40,452 nucleotides of DNA from DATEDA01 sp035286595. GTDB taxonomy: Bacteria > Pseudomonadota > Gammaproteobacteria > Burkholderiales > SG8-39. Below are positions 1 to 8,261 of the stretch, one piece after another. The notes beneath the pieces were generated by a model, which made no database searches, was not told the DNA's origin, and saw only the letters and a list, made by a program, of their open reading frames with translations. Positions within the stretch are counted from its first letter, which is position 1. Every line of letters starts with the position of its first letter. The stretch is from positions 1 to 40,452 of the forward strand of contig DATEDA010000156.1 of the NCBI GenBank assembly GCA_035286595.1, written 5' to 3'. The position numbers and the translations under genes were made by a program.

Positions 1-357
1 CTGGTGCGCTACCTGAACGAGCGCGCGAAGCGCGAGGGCCTTGCCAATCTCACCGCGCAAGTCGGCGGCGCGGACGATCCGCGGCTGCCTGCACCCGTGG
101 ATTTCGTGATCATGGTGAACACCTATCATCACATCGGCCCGCGCGAGCAGTACTTTCGCAAAGTGCGCGACGCACTGAAGCCTGGCGGACGACTCGCCAT
201 CATCGACTTTGACCCCGACGCGCCGATCGACGTGCCGGATCGCGTCAGCCGCGAGCGGGTGAAGCAGGAGCTGGCGCGCGCCGGATTCGAGCTCGCGCAG
301 GAGCACGCGTTCCTGCCGCACCAGTATTTCCTCATCCTGCGTCCGACGGCGAAGTGA
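1..357 (+). CDS. SAM-dependent methyltransferase, C-terminal part (5' end outside window)
   Basis: The reading frame is open from the first base, so the start lies upstream of the window. The visible 118 residues are the C-terminal half of a class I Rossmann-fold methyltransferase. FVIMVNTYHHI fits the strand and loop that follow the SAM pocket. ALKPGGRLAIIDF is the usual motif III strand of UbiE-like and Methyltransf_11 enzymes. The end (FLPHQYFLILRP) is the normal last beta-hairpin of the fold. The substrate cannot be told because the SAM-binding motif I and the N-terminus are missing. Small-molecule methylation is the family norm. The gene ends 76 bp before the next candidate gene. Confidence 0.85.
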   Translation: MVRYLNERAKREGLANLTAQVGGADDPRLPAPVDFVIMVNTYHHIGPREQYFRKVRDALKPGGRLAIIDFDPDAPIDVPDRVSRERVKQELARAGFELAQEHAFLPHQYFLILRPTAK

Positions 358-386
358 GGGCGCGGGGCCATCGATCCGCACCGACC

Positions 387-400
387 TTGACGGCGATCAA
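387..400. promoter_or_regulatory. FNR/Anr-like box (one mismatch)
   Basis: TTGACGGCGATCAA fits the FNR/Anr consensus TTGAT-N4-ATCAA with one substitution in the left half. It lies in the 76-bp gap before the exported protein at 434. Its centre is only about 40 bp from that start codon. A class II activator position would therefore put the transcript start at the start codon, so activation of that gene is doubtful. It could act as a repressor site or be a chance match. Confidence 0.3.
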
Positions 401-433
401 ATCGCGGACATCCCCCTCCCGGAGAATGTCTTC

Positions 434-862
434 ATGTCAGCCAACGGACAGCTAGCACTCGGGCTCCGATACTCGCGGCGGGCCGCGGGGCAGAGGCTGG
501 CCGCGCTGGCCGTCGCCGCGTTGGTCACGCTCGTTCCGGTGGCAGAAGCGCTCTGCGCGATCAACCTGCCCGCCGCGGATGCCTCGGGCGCGAGCATCTC
601 CATCGACGCGCCCGCGGGTGCTTCCTCTGGCGAGCACCGTCCGGGCCAGTGTTGCGACAACTCGCCGTCCGCGCTCGCCGCGTCCGATGATGGCGCCGAC
701 GCTCTGGCGCCAGGATCGGCGCGAACCCCCGACCATTCGCCCGCATGGGCCGCCTCCCTTCTCCATCGGTCGGATCGCGCGGTCGCGCGGACGAAGATTC
801 GATCCGATATCGCGCCGGCGACGCAACCGCTGTTCCGGCGTCTGAAGCGCCTTCTCATCTGA
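434..862 (+). CDS. Small exported protein of unknown function
   Basis: This encodes 142 residues. The ATG follows a GGAGAA ribosome site about 8 bases upstream. After a basic start, a hydrophobic stretch (about residues 22-40, LAALAVAALVTLVPVAEALC) looks like a signal peptide. The rest is Ala/Ser/Asp-rich with a GQCCD cysteine pair near residue 72 and a basic C-terminus. I do not recognise a domain. Small proteins with a signal peptide and one CC pair occur beside metal-stress genes in proteobacteria, which fits the setting but proves nothing. The long overlapping open frame on the other strand is compositional. Confidence 0.5.
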   Translation: MSANGQLALGLRYSRRAAGQRLAALAVAALVTLVPVAEALCAINLPAADASGASISIDAPAGASSGEHRPGQCCDNSPSALAASDDGADALAPGSARTPDHSPAWAASLLHRSDRAVARTKIRSDIAPATQPLFRRLKRLLI

Positions 863-1085
863 TCCTGCCCGCGCGGGGCGAGTCCGCTCGCCAGCGCGCC
901 GGCAATACCGTCGCCTGACGTCTCAGGCACGGCAGCGCCGCCGGGAGCGCCTCGGCAGTGGACAAGCCCCCTCCAGTCGGCTCGGCGCGTGCATCGCCCG
1001 ACGGGCCACGGAGTCACCAGCCCACGCGATGCAATCGAAGTCGAGAGTGGCACATGACGACACCGTTACAAGAAAGGAACGTCCG

Positions 1086-1646
1086 ATGAGCCTCGGCGTC
1101 GCCGAAGTCGCGCGCGCAGCCGGCGTCTCGCCGCACACCGTGCGCTACTACGTCGCGCGGGGCCTCCTCCGTGCCAGGAAGGACCCGCGCAGCGGCTACC
1201 ACCGCTTCACCGACGGCGACGCGCGGACGCTCGCCTTCGTTCGCCGCGCCCAGGCGCTCGGGTTCTCGCTGCGCGAGATCGAGACCGTCGTCGCCATGAG
1301 CCGGCGCCACGAGTCGCCGTGCCCGGTGGTGCGCGACATCGTGCGGCGGCGTGTCGGGGAGTTCGGGGTGCAGCTCGCGGAGCTTGACGAGACTTGTCGC
1401 CGCATGCGCGGCGCGCTCCGGATCTGGCGGCGAATGCCCGATAGCGTCCCCAAGGGCGACGAGATCTGCCGCCTGATCGAGTCGGTGGGCGCGCCGGCCC
1501 GCCGGCCGCGCTCGAGCGGCACGGCGCCGCCCTCGCCGGAGCCACCCGGAGCGGGACCGGGAGCAAGGGCCAGGTTGACCTTCGAGCGGCTCGAAGGCCG
1601 AGCATCTCGCACGGCGGGCCCGCGCCGCCGGACCCGGAGGACGTGA
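1086..1646 (+). CDS. MerR-family transcriptional regulator
   Basis: This is a 186-residue regulator. The start is the ATG at 1086, preceded by AAAGGA, rather than the earlier in-frame ATG at 1029, because homology begins here. Residues 1-70 form the MerR winged helix (GVAEVARAAGVSPHTVRYYVARGLL, then SGYHRFTDGDARTLAFVRRAQALGFSL). The dimerisation helix follows Cys79, the position of a metal ligand in ZntR/CueR-type proteins. Cys104 and Cys128 are the only other cysteines. The tail after residue 135 is Pro/Arg-rich and unusual. It is co-directional with the metal genes downstream and overlaps the UbiB-like gene region, so it probably controls this operon in response to a thiophilic metal. The exact effector cannot be read from the sequence. 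Confidence 0.87.
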   Translation: MSLGVAEVARAAGVSPHTVRYYVARGLLRARKDPRSGYHRFTDGDARTLAFVRRAQALGFSLREIETVVAMSRRHESPCPVVRDIVRRRVGEFGVQLAELDETCRRMRGALRIWRRMPDSVPKGDEICRLIESVGAPARRPRSSGTAPPSPEPPGAGPGARARLTFERLEGRASRTAGPRRRTRRT

Positions 1647-1651
1647 CGCCG

Positions 1652-3337
1652 ATGGATGCCAGAACGACGGATCTACCGCGCCCGAGCGGCCTCCCGCTTC
1701 GCGAGCTGCCGCGGCTCGGCGCGATCGTGCGGATCGCCGCGGCGAAGGGCTGGCAGCGCTACGTCGAGCGGCTCGGCCTCGGTCGGCTCGCGGGCGGCGG
1801 GCCGGCGGAGATGACGGCGCCGGCGAGCGAGGCGCAGCGGCTGCGCGAAGCGCTGCAGGAGCTCGGGCCGACGTTCGTCAAGTTCGGCCAGATGCTCGCC
1901 ACCCGCAGCGACCTCTTTTCCGAGGCGTTCGTGAGCGAGCTCGCCCAGCTGCGGAGCCGCGTCGCGCCGTTCCCGGGCGAGATCGCGCGCGCGATCGTCG
2001 AGCGCGAGCTCGGCGCACCGGTCGGCGAGCTGTTCGCCACATTCGAGGAAACGCCGTTCGCCGCGGCGTCGGTCGCGCAGGTCCATCGCGCGACGCTCCT
2101 CGACGGACGCTCCGTGATCCTGAAGGTCCAGCGGCCCGGCATCGAGGAGACGGTCGCCTCCGACCTCGCGTTGTTGCGTTACGCGGCGCGGCTCCTCGAC
2201 CGTCACGCCGCGCAGCTTCGCCAGTACAGCCTGCCGGCGCTCGTCGAAGAGTTCGCCGACATGATCACGCAGGAGCTCGACTTCACGCGCGAGGCGGCGA
2301 ACGCCGAGCGCTTCGCGGAGGCAAACGCGGACGAGCCCGCGGTCTGGGTGCCGCCTGTCTTCTGGCCCCTGTCGTCGCGCCGGGTGCTCACCATGGAGCA
2401 CTCGACCGGCCGCACGATCGACGCGCAACGTCCCGCCGACCCCGCGACGCGCCACCGGCTCGCGGCGGAGCTGATGCGCCTTTTCCTCACGCAGGTGTTC
2501 GAGCACGGCGTGTTCCACGCCGACCCGCACGCCGGCAACGTGTTCGTGCTGGACGACGGGCGGCTGTGCTTCCACGACTTCGGCGCGCTCGGGACTCTGA
2601 ACCCGCGCGACAAGGAGAACCTGCGGCAGCTCTTCCTGGCGGTCATCGCCCGGGATCCCGCATGGCTCGCGGACATCTATCTCGCGATGGGCGGCGTGGA
2701 GGGCGCGGTCGACCACGCCGCGTTCGTGCGCGACCTTGGCAAGGCGCTCGAGACCTACTACGCCGTCGGCGGCCGCGGCCAGTCGTTCAGCGCGATCCTC
2801 GCCGAGTTCGTGCGTCTGGGCCGCCAGCACCGCATCCGGCTCGTTCGCGAAGGTGCGCTGGTCGCGAAGGCGTTCATGACCGTCGAATCGCTCGCCCACG
2901 AGCTCGACCCGTCGTTCGACGCGATCGAGGCGTTCCGCGCCTACTCCGGCCGTCTCGTCACGACGCTCCTGCGCCCCGACGCCGGGCCCGCCGCGCTCGC
3001 GCGCATGTATCGCTCGCTCAGCGCGGCGCGCGAGTCGCTCGCCGACCTGCCGGTTGCGGCGAAGCAGATCCTCGAGCAGCTCGGCGGGGAGGGACCCGCG
3101 GTCCGCGTTCGCCACGAGAGGCTCGGCGGGCTCGACCGCGAGATCGCGCGCGCGGCGAACCGGATCGCGTTCGGAATGATCGTGAGCGCGGTCGTGATCG
3201 GCGCGTCGATCGTGCTCACGGTGCACGCCGGGCCGCACATCGAGGACCTGCCGCTGCTCGGGCTCGCCGGCTTCGCGCTCGCCGCGGTCCTCGGGCTCGG
3301 CTGGGCGGTGGCCGCGGTCCGATCTCGGAAAGTCTAG
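1652..3337 (+). CDS. UbiB/ABC1 family kinase-like protein
   Basis: The product is about 561 residues of the ABC1/ADCK/UbiB family, atypical membrane-bound kinase-fold ATPases linked to isoprenoid-quinone metabolism. The diagnostic KxGQ motif is present (FVKFGQMLATRSDLF), followed by the Ala-rich nucleotide loop AAASVAQVHRA, the LKVQRPG lysine strand, catalytic FHADPHAGNVFVL and metal-binding HDFGALG. Two C-terminal hydrophobic helices (about residues 505-560) match the UbiB membrane anchor. I prefer the ATG at 1652, with GGAGG about 11 bases upstream. A GTG at 1643 overlapping the regulator stop is the alternative and adds three residues. Its place behind a MerR gene rather than with ubiquinone genes suggests an accessory quinone or lipid role, which is inference. 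Confidence 0.92.
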   Translation: MDARTTDLPRPSGLPLRELPRLGAIVRIAAAKGWQRYVERLGLGRLAGGGPAEMTAPASEAQRLREALQELGPTFVKFGQMLATRSDLFSEAFVSELAQLRSRVAPFPGEIARAIVERELGAPVGELFATFEETPFAAASVAQVHRATLLDGRSVILKVQRPGIEETVASDLALLRYAARLLDRHAAQLRQYSLPALVEEFADMITQELDFTREAANAERFAEANADEPAVWVPPVFWPLSSRRVLTMEHSTGRTIDAQRPADPATRHRLAAELMRLFLTQVFEHGVFHADPHAGNVFVLDDGRLCFHDFGALGTLNPRDKENLRQLFLAVIARDPAWLADIYLAMGGVEGAVDHAAFVRDLGKALETYYAVGGRGQSFSAILAEFVRLGRQHRIRLVREGALVAKAFMTVESLAHELDPSFDAIEAFRAYSGRLVTTLLRPDAGPAALARMYRSLSAARESLADLPVAAKQILEQLGGEGPAVRVRHERLGGLDREIARAANRIAFGMIVSAVVIGASIVLTVHAGPHIEDLPLLGLAGFALAAVLGLGWAVAAVRSRKV

Positions 3338-3361
3338 CGTCGGGATTCGAGGAGAACTCAC

Positions 3362-3841
3362 ATGCACTCCCATCATCCGATTCGGGCCGCGGCCGCGGTC
3401 ATCGTCTGGGCTGCGCTGGTCACGCTCGGCCCCACGGAGGCCCGCGCCGCGGATGTCGCTCGTCCGGTCGGCCCGATCGCCCAGGCGCCGACGACGGCGC
3501 TTGCGCCCCGGAGCGATGCCATAGGCGGGGTGACCGTCAAGGTGACGCCCCGAAACCTGTCGGCGGGTTCGGCGACCTGGGACTTCGAGGTCGTGCTCGA
3601 TACGCACAGCGCCGACCTCGGCCAGGACCTCGCGAGGGTCTCGGTGCTGATCGACGGGCGAGGGCGCGAGCACCCACCGACCGCCTGGACGGGCGATCCG
3701 CCCGGCGGCCATCACCGCGAAGGCGTGCTGAGCTTCAAGCCGCTCGGCTCCGAGGCCGACTCGGTCACGCTACAGATCAGAGACGTCGGCGGCGTCCCGC
3801 AGCGCAGCTTCCGCTGGTCGCTGAAGGAGGGGGCGAAATGA
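3362..3841 (+). CDS. Exported protein of unknown function
   Basis: This 159-residue protein begins just after a GGAG site. A signal peptide is clear: a His/Arg start, a hydrophobic core to about residue 22, and the cleavage-like EARAADV near residue 30. The mature part is a likely beta-rich domain of about 110 residues with VTVKVTPRNL, WDFEVVLDTHSADL and a GHHREGVLSF segment. The two adjacent His residues could bind metal. Similar 'hypothetical' exported proteins sit in copper and mercury loci, as far as I recall, but I cannot name a family. The stop overlaps the next start by ATGA, so it is translated together with the AhpD-like gene. Confidence 0.75.
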   Translation: MHSHHPIRAAAAVIVWAALVTLGPTEARAADVARPVGPIAQAPTTALAPRSDAIGGVTVKVTPRNLSAGSATWDFEVVLDTHSADLGQDLARVSVLIDGRGREHPPTAWTGDPPGGHHREGVLSFKPLGSEADSVTLQIRDVGGVPQRSFRWSLKEGAK

Positions 3842-4422
3842 GCTTCATCGAGACCCCCGCGAACCGGCGCTACCCCTGGTATGTGCGCATGATCCTTGCG
3901 CTGCAGCGCCGCCACTACGGCCGGGAGCTCGAGCCCACCAGGCTCTGGGCGCGCACGCCGCGCGCCTTTCTCGCGATGGCGCTCATGTACGGCGCGCTCG
4001 ACCGGAAGCGCTCGCCGATCGAGCCCGCCCTGCGCTCGCTGGTGCAGGTGCGCGTGTCGCAGATCAACTGGTGCCCGTTCTGCGTCGATCTCAACTCGGC
4101 GATCGGCATGAAGCGCGGCGTGACCGAGGAGCGGCTCGCAGCACTCGCGCAGCCCGAGACCTCGCCCCTCCTCAGCGCGCGCGAGAAGGCGGCGCTCGCC
4201 TTCGCCGAGGCGGTCACCCGGTCGGACCGGCGTCCGGACGCAGGGCTCATCGACCGGCTCAGGGCGCATTTCGACGACGACGCGATCGTCGAGCTCGCCG
4301 CGCTCGTCGCCTACCAGAACATGTCGAGCAAGTTCAACGCCGCGCTCGGCGTCCCCGCGCAGGGGTTCTGCCGGATCGGGCACGAGGAGCAGTCATGGCG
4401 ACCGACCCCGTCTGCGGAATGA
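3838..4422 (+). CDS. Carboxymuconolactone decarboxylase / AhpD-like protein
   Basis: The protein has 194 residues. The ATG at 3838 overlaps the previous stop and has GGAGG nearby. The central all-helical region matches the CMD/AhpD fold: SLVQVRVSQINWCPFCVDLN carries a CxxC pair (Cys79 and Cys82), followed by helices with RLAAL, SAREKAALAFAEAVT and IVELAALVAYQNMSSKFNAAL. In AhpD-type proteins the CxxC is a redox-active dithiol that handles peroxides. Here it could equally serve thiol repair under metal stress. The last 28 bp overlap the start of the P-type ATPase gene in another frame, which supports tight co-expression. Alkylhydroperoxidase activity itself is not shown by sequence. Confidence 0.85.
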   Translation: MSFIETPANRRYPWYVRMILALQRRHYGRELEPTRLWARTPRAFLAMALMYGALDRKRSPIEPALRSLVQVRVSQINWCPFCVDLNSAIGMKRGVTEERLAALAQPETSPLLSAREKAALAFAEAVTRSDRRPDAGLIDRLRAHFDDDAIVELAALVAYQNMSSKFNAALGVPAQGFCRIGHEEQSWRPTPSAE

Positions 4423-6743
4423 CCGTCGATCCGAAGACTGCGGCCGCCAGCGCGGACTTGGCGGGCCGCACGTACTGGTTCTGCTCGGCCCGTTGCCTGC
4501 GCGCGTTCCAGGCCGATCCGGCGAGGTACGCCGGCGGCGCGGAGCCGGGCGGCGCAGGCCACGCCCGGGTCGTACCGGGCCACGCCGCTGCGCTGGATCT
4601 CGGGGTCCCGCTGCAGAAGGCGCGCAGGGAACTCGCCAAGGACCCGATCTGCGGAATGATGGTCGAGAAGAGCGCCGCGCTGAAGAGCGAGCGCGGCGGG
4701 CGCACTTACTACTTCTGCAGCGTCGGCTGCCAGCGCACGTTCGAGAGCCCCGAGGCCGAGCTCAAGTCGATGCGCACGCGCGTCGCGATCGCGCTCACCG
4801 GCGTGCTGGCACTCGCGATCCTGCGCGCCGGGGCGTTCCTTGCGCTCGCGACCGGGGCAACCATCGTGACCTGGGCGCCGATCCCGCAGCTCCCGTGGTT
4901 CACCTGGGGGATGTGGCTCTTCCTTCTTGTGACGCCGGTGCAGTTCATCGGCGGCTGGAGCTTCTACGTCGGCGCGTGGAACGCGATCCGCACGCGCTCG
5001 ATCAACATGGACTTCCTGATCGCGCTCGGCACGAGCGTCGCCTACTTCTACAGCGTCGCGGTGCTGTTCTTCCCCGAGGCGCTGCCGATCAAGGTCGAGG
5101 AGCGCGACGTGTACTTCGAGGTGTCGGCGGTGATCATCGCCTTCGTCCTCCTTGGCAAGTACATGGAGGAGATCATCAAGAAGCGCTCCTCGGCGGCGGT
5201 GCGGAAGCTCCTCGACCTCAGGCCCGCCACCGCGTGCGTGATCCGCGCGGGCCAGGAGATGGAGGTGCCGGCGGAGAGCGTCCAGGTCGACGAGGTGTTC
5301 GTCGTGCGGCCGGGGCAGAAGATCCCGACCGATGGGGTCGTCGCCGAGGGCGGCTCGTCGGTGGACGAGTCGATGCTCACCGGCGAGTCGATGCCGGTCG
5401 AGAAGTCGCCGGGCGCGGCGGTGATCGGCGGCACCGTCAACCGCGCCGGCATGCTCCGCTGCCGTGCGACGCGCGTCGGGGCCGACACCGCGCTCGCCCA
5501 GATCATCAAGCTCGTCGAGGAGGCCCAGTCGAGCACGGCGCAGATCCAGCGCATCGCCGACCAGGTCACCGCGTACTTCGTGCCGGCGGTGGTGGCGGTG
5601 GCGTTCGCTGCATTCTTCGGCTGGTGGCTCGCCGGCGACTTCCCGCAAGGCCTGCTCGCATTCATCGCCGTGCTGATCATCTCCTGCCCGTGCGCGCTCG
5701 GCGTGGCGACGCCCGCGGCGCTGATGGTCGGCGTCGGCAAGGGGGCGGAGGGCGGCATCCTCATCCGCGGCGCCGAGGTGCTGGAACGCGCGCAGCGGAT
5801 GACCACGGTCGTGTTCGACAAGACCGGCACGCTCACCAGGGGCGAGCCGAGCGTGACCGACCTCGTGCCGCTCGGCCCGGCGACCGAGGACGAACTGCTC
5901 CGGCTCGCGGCTTCGGTCGAGGCGGGCTCCGAGCATCCCCTCGGCGAGGCGATCGTGCGCGCGGCCAGGCACCGCGGGCTCGAGCCTGCGCCGGTCACGG
6001 GCTTCGAAGCGGTGCCGGGACACGGCATCCGCGGGACGGTCGCCGGAGCGCGGGTGGTGCTCGGCAATCGGCGGCATCTCCATTGCGAGGGCGTCGATCC
6101 GTCGCCCGCGGAAGCAGTCATGGCGAAGCTCGAGGGGGAGGGGAAGACCGCGATGCTCGTCGCGAAGGACGGCGCGCTCGTTGGGGTCGTCGCCGTCGCG
6201 GACACGCTCAAGCCGGAAGCGGCCGACGCGGTCGCAGCGCTCCGCAGCGAGGGCGTCGAGGTGATCATGCTCACTGGCGACAACCGCCGCACGGCCGACG
6301 CCATCGCCAAGCAGCTCGGCATCGACCGCGTGATCGCTGAGGTGCTGCCCTCGGACAAGGCGAAAGTCGTCGCCGACCTCCAGCGGGAGGGGAAGGCGGT
6401 CGCGATGGTGGGCGACGGCGTGAACGACGCGCCGGCGCTCGCCACCGCCGACATCGGCATCGCCATCGGCTCGGGCTCCGACGTCGCCAAGGAGACGGGC
6501 GGAATCATCCTCGTGCGCGACGACGTGACCGACGTCGTCAAGGCGATCCGCCTCTCGCGCGCCACGATGCGCAAGATCAAGCAGAACCTCTTCTGGGCAT
6601 TCGTCTACAACACGGTCGGCATCCCGGTCGCGGCGCTCGGGTTCCTCAACCCGATCATCGCCGCGGCCGCGATGGCCCTCTCGTCGCTCTCCGTGATCGT
6701 GAACTCGGCGCTCCTGAAGGCGATGAAGCTCGAGCGGATTTGA
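4395..6743 (+). CDS. Copper-type P1B ATPase with two N-terminal YHS domains (CPC motif)
   Basis: This 782-residue pump exports a soft cation, most likely Cu(I) or Ag(I), from the cytoplasm using ATP. Two YHS/TRASH metal-binding domains replace the usual HMA domains: DPVCGM at residues 4-9 with Cys30 and Cys34, and DPICGM at 83-88 with Cys108 and Cys112. Eight membrane helices are expected. The motif CPCALG is at residues 431-436, the phosphorylated Asp475 lies in DKTGTLT, TGES and SEHPLGEA are present, and the hinge is MVGDGVNDAP. The last two helices carry YN and MxxSS, the Cu(I) class signature. The start at 4395 lies inside the AhpD-like gene. An earlier in-frame extension belongs to that gene's shadow. 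Confidence 0.95.
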   Translation: MATDPVCGMTVDPKTAAASADLAGRTYWFCSARCLRAFQADPARYAGGAEPGGAGHARVVPGHAAALDLGVPLQKARRELAKDPICGMMVEKSAALKSERGGRTYYFCSVGCQRTFESPEAELKSMRTRVAIALTGVLALAILRAGAFLALATGATIVTWAPIPQLPWFTWGMWLFLLVTPVQFIGGWSFYVGAWNAIRTRSINMDFLIALGTSVAYFYSVAVLFFPEALPIKVEERDVYFEVSAVIIAFVLLGKYMEEIIKKRSSAAVRKLLDLRPATACVIRAGQEMEVPAESVQVDEVFVVRPGQKIPTDGVVAEGGSSVDESMLTGESMPVEKSPGAAVIGGTVNRAGMLRCRATRVGADTALAQIIKLVEEAQSSTAQIQRIADQVTAYFVPAVVAVAFAAFFGWWLAGDFPQGLLAFIAVLIISCPCALGVATPAALMVGVGKGAEGGILIRGAEVLERAQRMTTVVFDKTGTLTRGEPSVTDLVPLGPATEDELLRLAASVEAGSEHPLGEAIVRAARHRGLEPAPVTGFEAVPGHGIRGTVAGARVVLGNRRHLHCEGVDPSPAEAVMAKLEGEGKTAMLVAKDGALVGVVAVADTLKPEAADAVAALRSEGVEVIMLTGDNRRTADAIAKQLGIDRVIAEVLPSDKAKVVADLQREGKAVAMVGDGVNDAPALATADIGIAIGSGSDVAKETGGIILVRDDVTDVVKAIRLSRATMRKIKQNLFWAFVYNTVGIPVAALGFLNPIIAAAAMALSSLSVIVNSALLKAMKLERI

Positions 6744-6753
6744 GGAGGCAACC

Positions 6754-6993
6754 ATGTCTCACAAGACTTTGTGGATTTGCATCGCGTTCATCGTCGCGGC
6801 CCTCGCGGTGACTTACTGGGCGTACGGCAGCGGTCCGCTCCTCGTGGCGCTCGCGTTGCTCGCTCTTGCATGTCCTGCCGTAGTGATCTGGGCCATGCGC
6901 AAGCAGCGGGAGGTGGAGGCCTTGTTGGGCACGCGAAAGGCGCCGACGGACGCGAAACAGAGCGGCGAAACGGCACGGAGGACCCAAACATGA
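6754..6993 (+). CDS. Small two-helix membrane protein
   Basis: A 79-residue protein 10 bp after the ATPase gene, with GGAGG before the ATG. Two hydrophobic helices (about residues 5-22 and 28-48) are joined by YGSG, and the second contains LACPAVVIW. The remaining 30 residues are polar and probably cytoplasmic. The LACP segment resembles that of DUF2933-type small proteins such as the one at 7304, so the two may be distant relatives. No function is known. The stop overlaps the next start (ATGA). Confidence 0.7.
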   Translation: MSHKTLWICIAFIVAALAVTYWAYGSGPLLVALALLALACPAVVIWAMRKQREVEALLGTRKAPTDAKQSGETARRTQT

Positions 6994-7217
6994 TGTGGGG
7001 CGAAGGATGGGGTTGGGGATTCGGGATGCTGTGGATGGTCGGGTTCTGGGTTCTCGTGATCGCCGGTGTGGTGCTCGTCGCGAAATGGATCGGGGGCGGC
7101 TCGGACCGCTCCGGGCCGGTGCGGGAAACGGCGCTCGAGGTGCTCGAGAAGCGCTATTCGAAAGGCGAGATCGGGCGCGAAGAGTTCGAGCAGAAGAAGC
7201 GCGACCTCGGGGGCTAA
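6990..7217 (+). CDS. SHOCT-domain small membrane protein
   Basis: The 75-residue product starts with a Trp/Gly-rich hydrophobic segment (MMWGEGWGWGFGMLWM) that runs into one membrane helix to about residue 34. The C-terminal 30 residues are a SHOCT domain: ALEVLEKRYSKGEIGREEFEQKKRDL, a short paired-helix motif with the typical RY-x-GEI-x-EEF pattern. Proteins of this type are common beside copper pumps and usually end multi-gene operons. The SHOCT motif is thought to mediate oligomerisation, but its role here is unknown. The start overlaps the preceding stop by ATGA. Confidence 0.82.
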   Translation: MMWGEGWGWGFGMLWMVGFWVLVIAGVVLVAKWIGGGSDRSGPVRETALEVLEKRYSKGEIGREEFEQKKRDLGG

Positions 7218-7303
7218 CGCGATGAAAGGCGCGATTCGCCGTGATGCGCACCGTCTCGGAACCCTCACATGAACCAATTCGACTTCTCAAACCGGGGTGT
7301 CAC

Positions 7304-7564
7304 ATGAACGACCACGGACACGACCACGACCCGGTGCGGGACCGCCGGTTCCGCATTCCCACGGGATGGGTGCTGCTCGGGTTCCTCCTGATCGGCGGCT
7401 ACTTCTTCTTCACCGAGCATCGGGCGCACGCCCTGCAGGCGCTGCCGTTCCTGCTGCTGCTCGCGTGCCCGCTGCTGCACCTGTTCCATAACCATGGCGG
7501 ACACGGCGGCGGGCAGGACCGCGGCGGGGGAGAGCGGGAGCGCGGCGGGAAGGAGCAGCCATGA
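7304..7564 (+). CDS. DUF2933-type His-rich membrane protein
   Basis: This is an 86-residue protein. The N-terminus is rich in His and Asp (NDHGHDHDP), followed by two membrane helices (GWVLLGFLLIGGYFFF and ALPFLLLLACPLLHLF) and a His/Gly-rich, then charged, tail. LLACPLLHLF followed by HNHGGHGG is the pattern I associate with DUF2933. I chose the ATG at 7304 because the domain starts here. A GTG at 7241 would add 21 unlike residues. A role in binding or buffering metal at the membrane is inferred from the histidines and the context. It overlaps the next gene by ATGA. Confidence 0.8.
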   Translation: MNDHGHDHDPVRDRRFRIPTGWVLLGFLLIGGYFFFTEHRAHALQALPFLLLLACPLLHLFHNHGGHGGGQDRGGGERERGGKEQP

Positions 7565-8226
7565 CCGAACCCTCCGCCTACGGCCTCTGGTCGCTCGTGG
7601 TCATCAACACGCTGGTGTTCGCGATGTTCGCGTTCAGCTTCTACCGGCCGCAGACGGCTCGTGACTGGCGGAGCTTCGGCGCGTTCGCCGCGTTCCTGGT
7701 GGCGCTGTTCACCGAGATGTACGGCTTTCCGCTGACGATCTATCTCCTCTCGGGCTGGCTCGGCTCGCGCTACCCGGGCATCGACTTCCTCAGCCACGAC
7801 GCCGGCCATCTGCTCGAAGTGATGTTCGGCTGGCGGTCAAGCCCGCACATCGGACCGTTCCATCTCGCGAGCGCGGTGTTCATCGGCGGCGGGTTCATTC
7901 TGCTCGCCAAAGCGTGGCCGGTCCTCTATCAGGCGCAGCTCCATCGGCGCCTCGCGACGACCGGCCCCTATGCACGGATCCGGCATCCGCAGTACGTGGG
8001 GTTCGTCCTGATCATGTTCGGCTTCCTGCTCCAGTGGCCGACGCTCGTGACGCTCGCCATGTTCCCGGTGCTCGTGTTCATGTACGTCCGCCTCGCGCTG
8101 CGCGAGGAGCGCGAGGCGATCGCGGCGTTCGGCGAGGAGTACCGCCGGTACATGGCGCACACCCCGCGCTTCGTGCCGCGGCTCGGTGGCGCGGACCGAT
8201 CCACGGACGCCACCGGTGCGCGCTGA
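7561..8226 (+). CDS. Isoprenylcysteine carboxyl methyltransferase-like membrane protein
   Basis: A 221-residue polytopic protein with about five membrane helices. The C-terminal half carries the ICMT/PEMT signature: LATTGPYARIRHPQYVGFVLIMFGF, then a helix and EEREAIAAFGEEYRRYM. In this family the RHPxY segment and the C-terminal EE/EYxxY segment bind SAM and the substrate head group. Bacterial members are poorly characterised, and many lie beside metal or redox genes. The real substrate is unknown; a lipid or small thiol is possible. A longer N-terminal half than the minimal domain (about 130 residues) includes TEMYGFPLTIYLLSGWLG. The start overlaps the previous stop. Confidence 0.82.
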   Translation: MTEPSAYGLWSLVVINTLVFAMFAFSFYRPQTARDWRSFGAFAAFLVALFTEMYGFPLTIYLLSGWLGSRYPGIDFLSHDAGHLLEVMFGWRSSPHIGPFHLASAVFIGGGFILLAKAWPVLYQAQLHRRLATTGPYARIRHPQYVGFVLIMFGFLLQWPTLVTLAMFPVLVFMYVRLALREEREAIAAFGEEYRRYMAHTPRFVPRLGGADRSTDATGAR

Positions 8227-8261
8227 GGCGGGGTACCCGACTGAGCGGCCCGGGAGCAAGC

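Noticed and set aside
386..430. CueR-type metal promoter with long spacer before the first small gene
   Set aside because: There is no ACCTTCC-type dyad between plausible -35 and -10 elements.
1673..3715. 680-residue minus-strand frame over the UbiB-like gene
   Set aside because: Composition is that of a GC-rich antisense frame and no motif is present; the plus strand is clearly coding.
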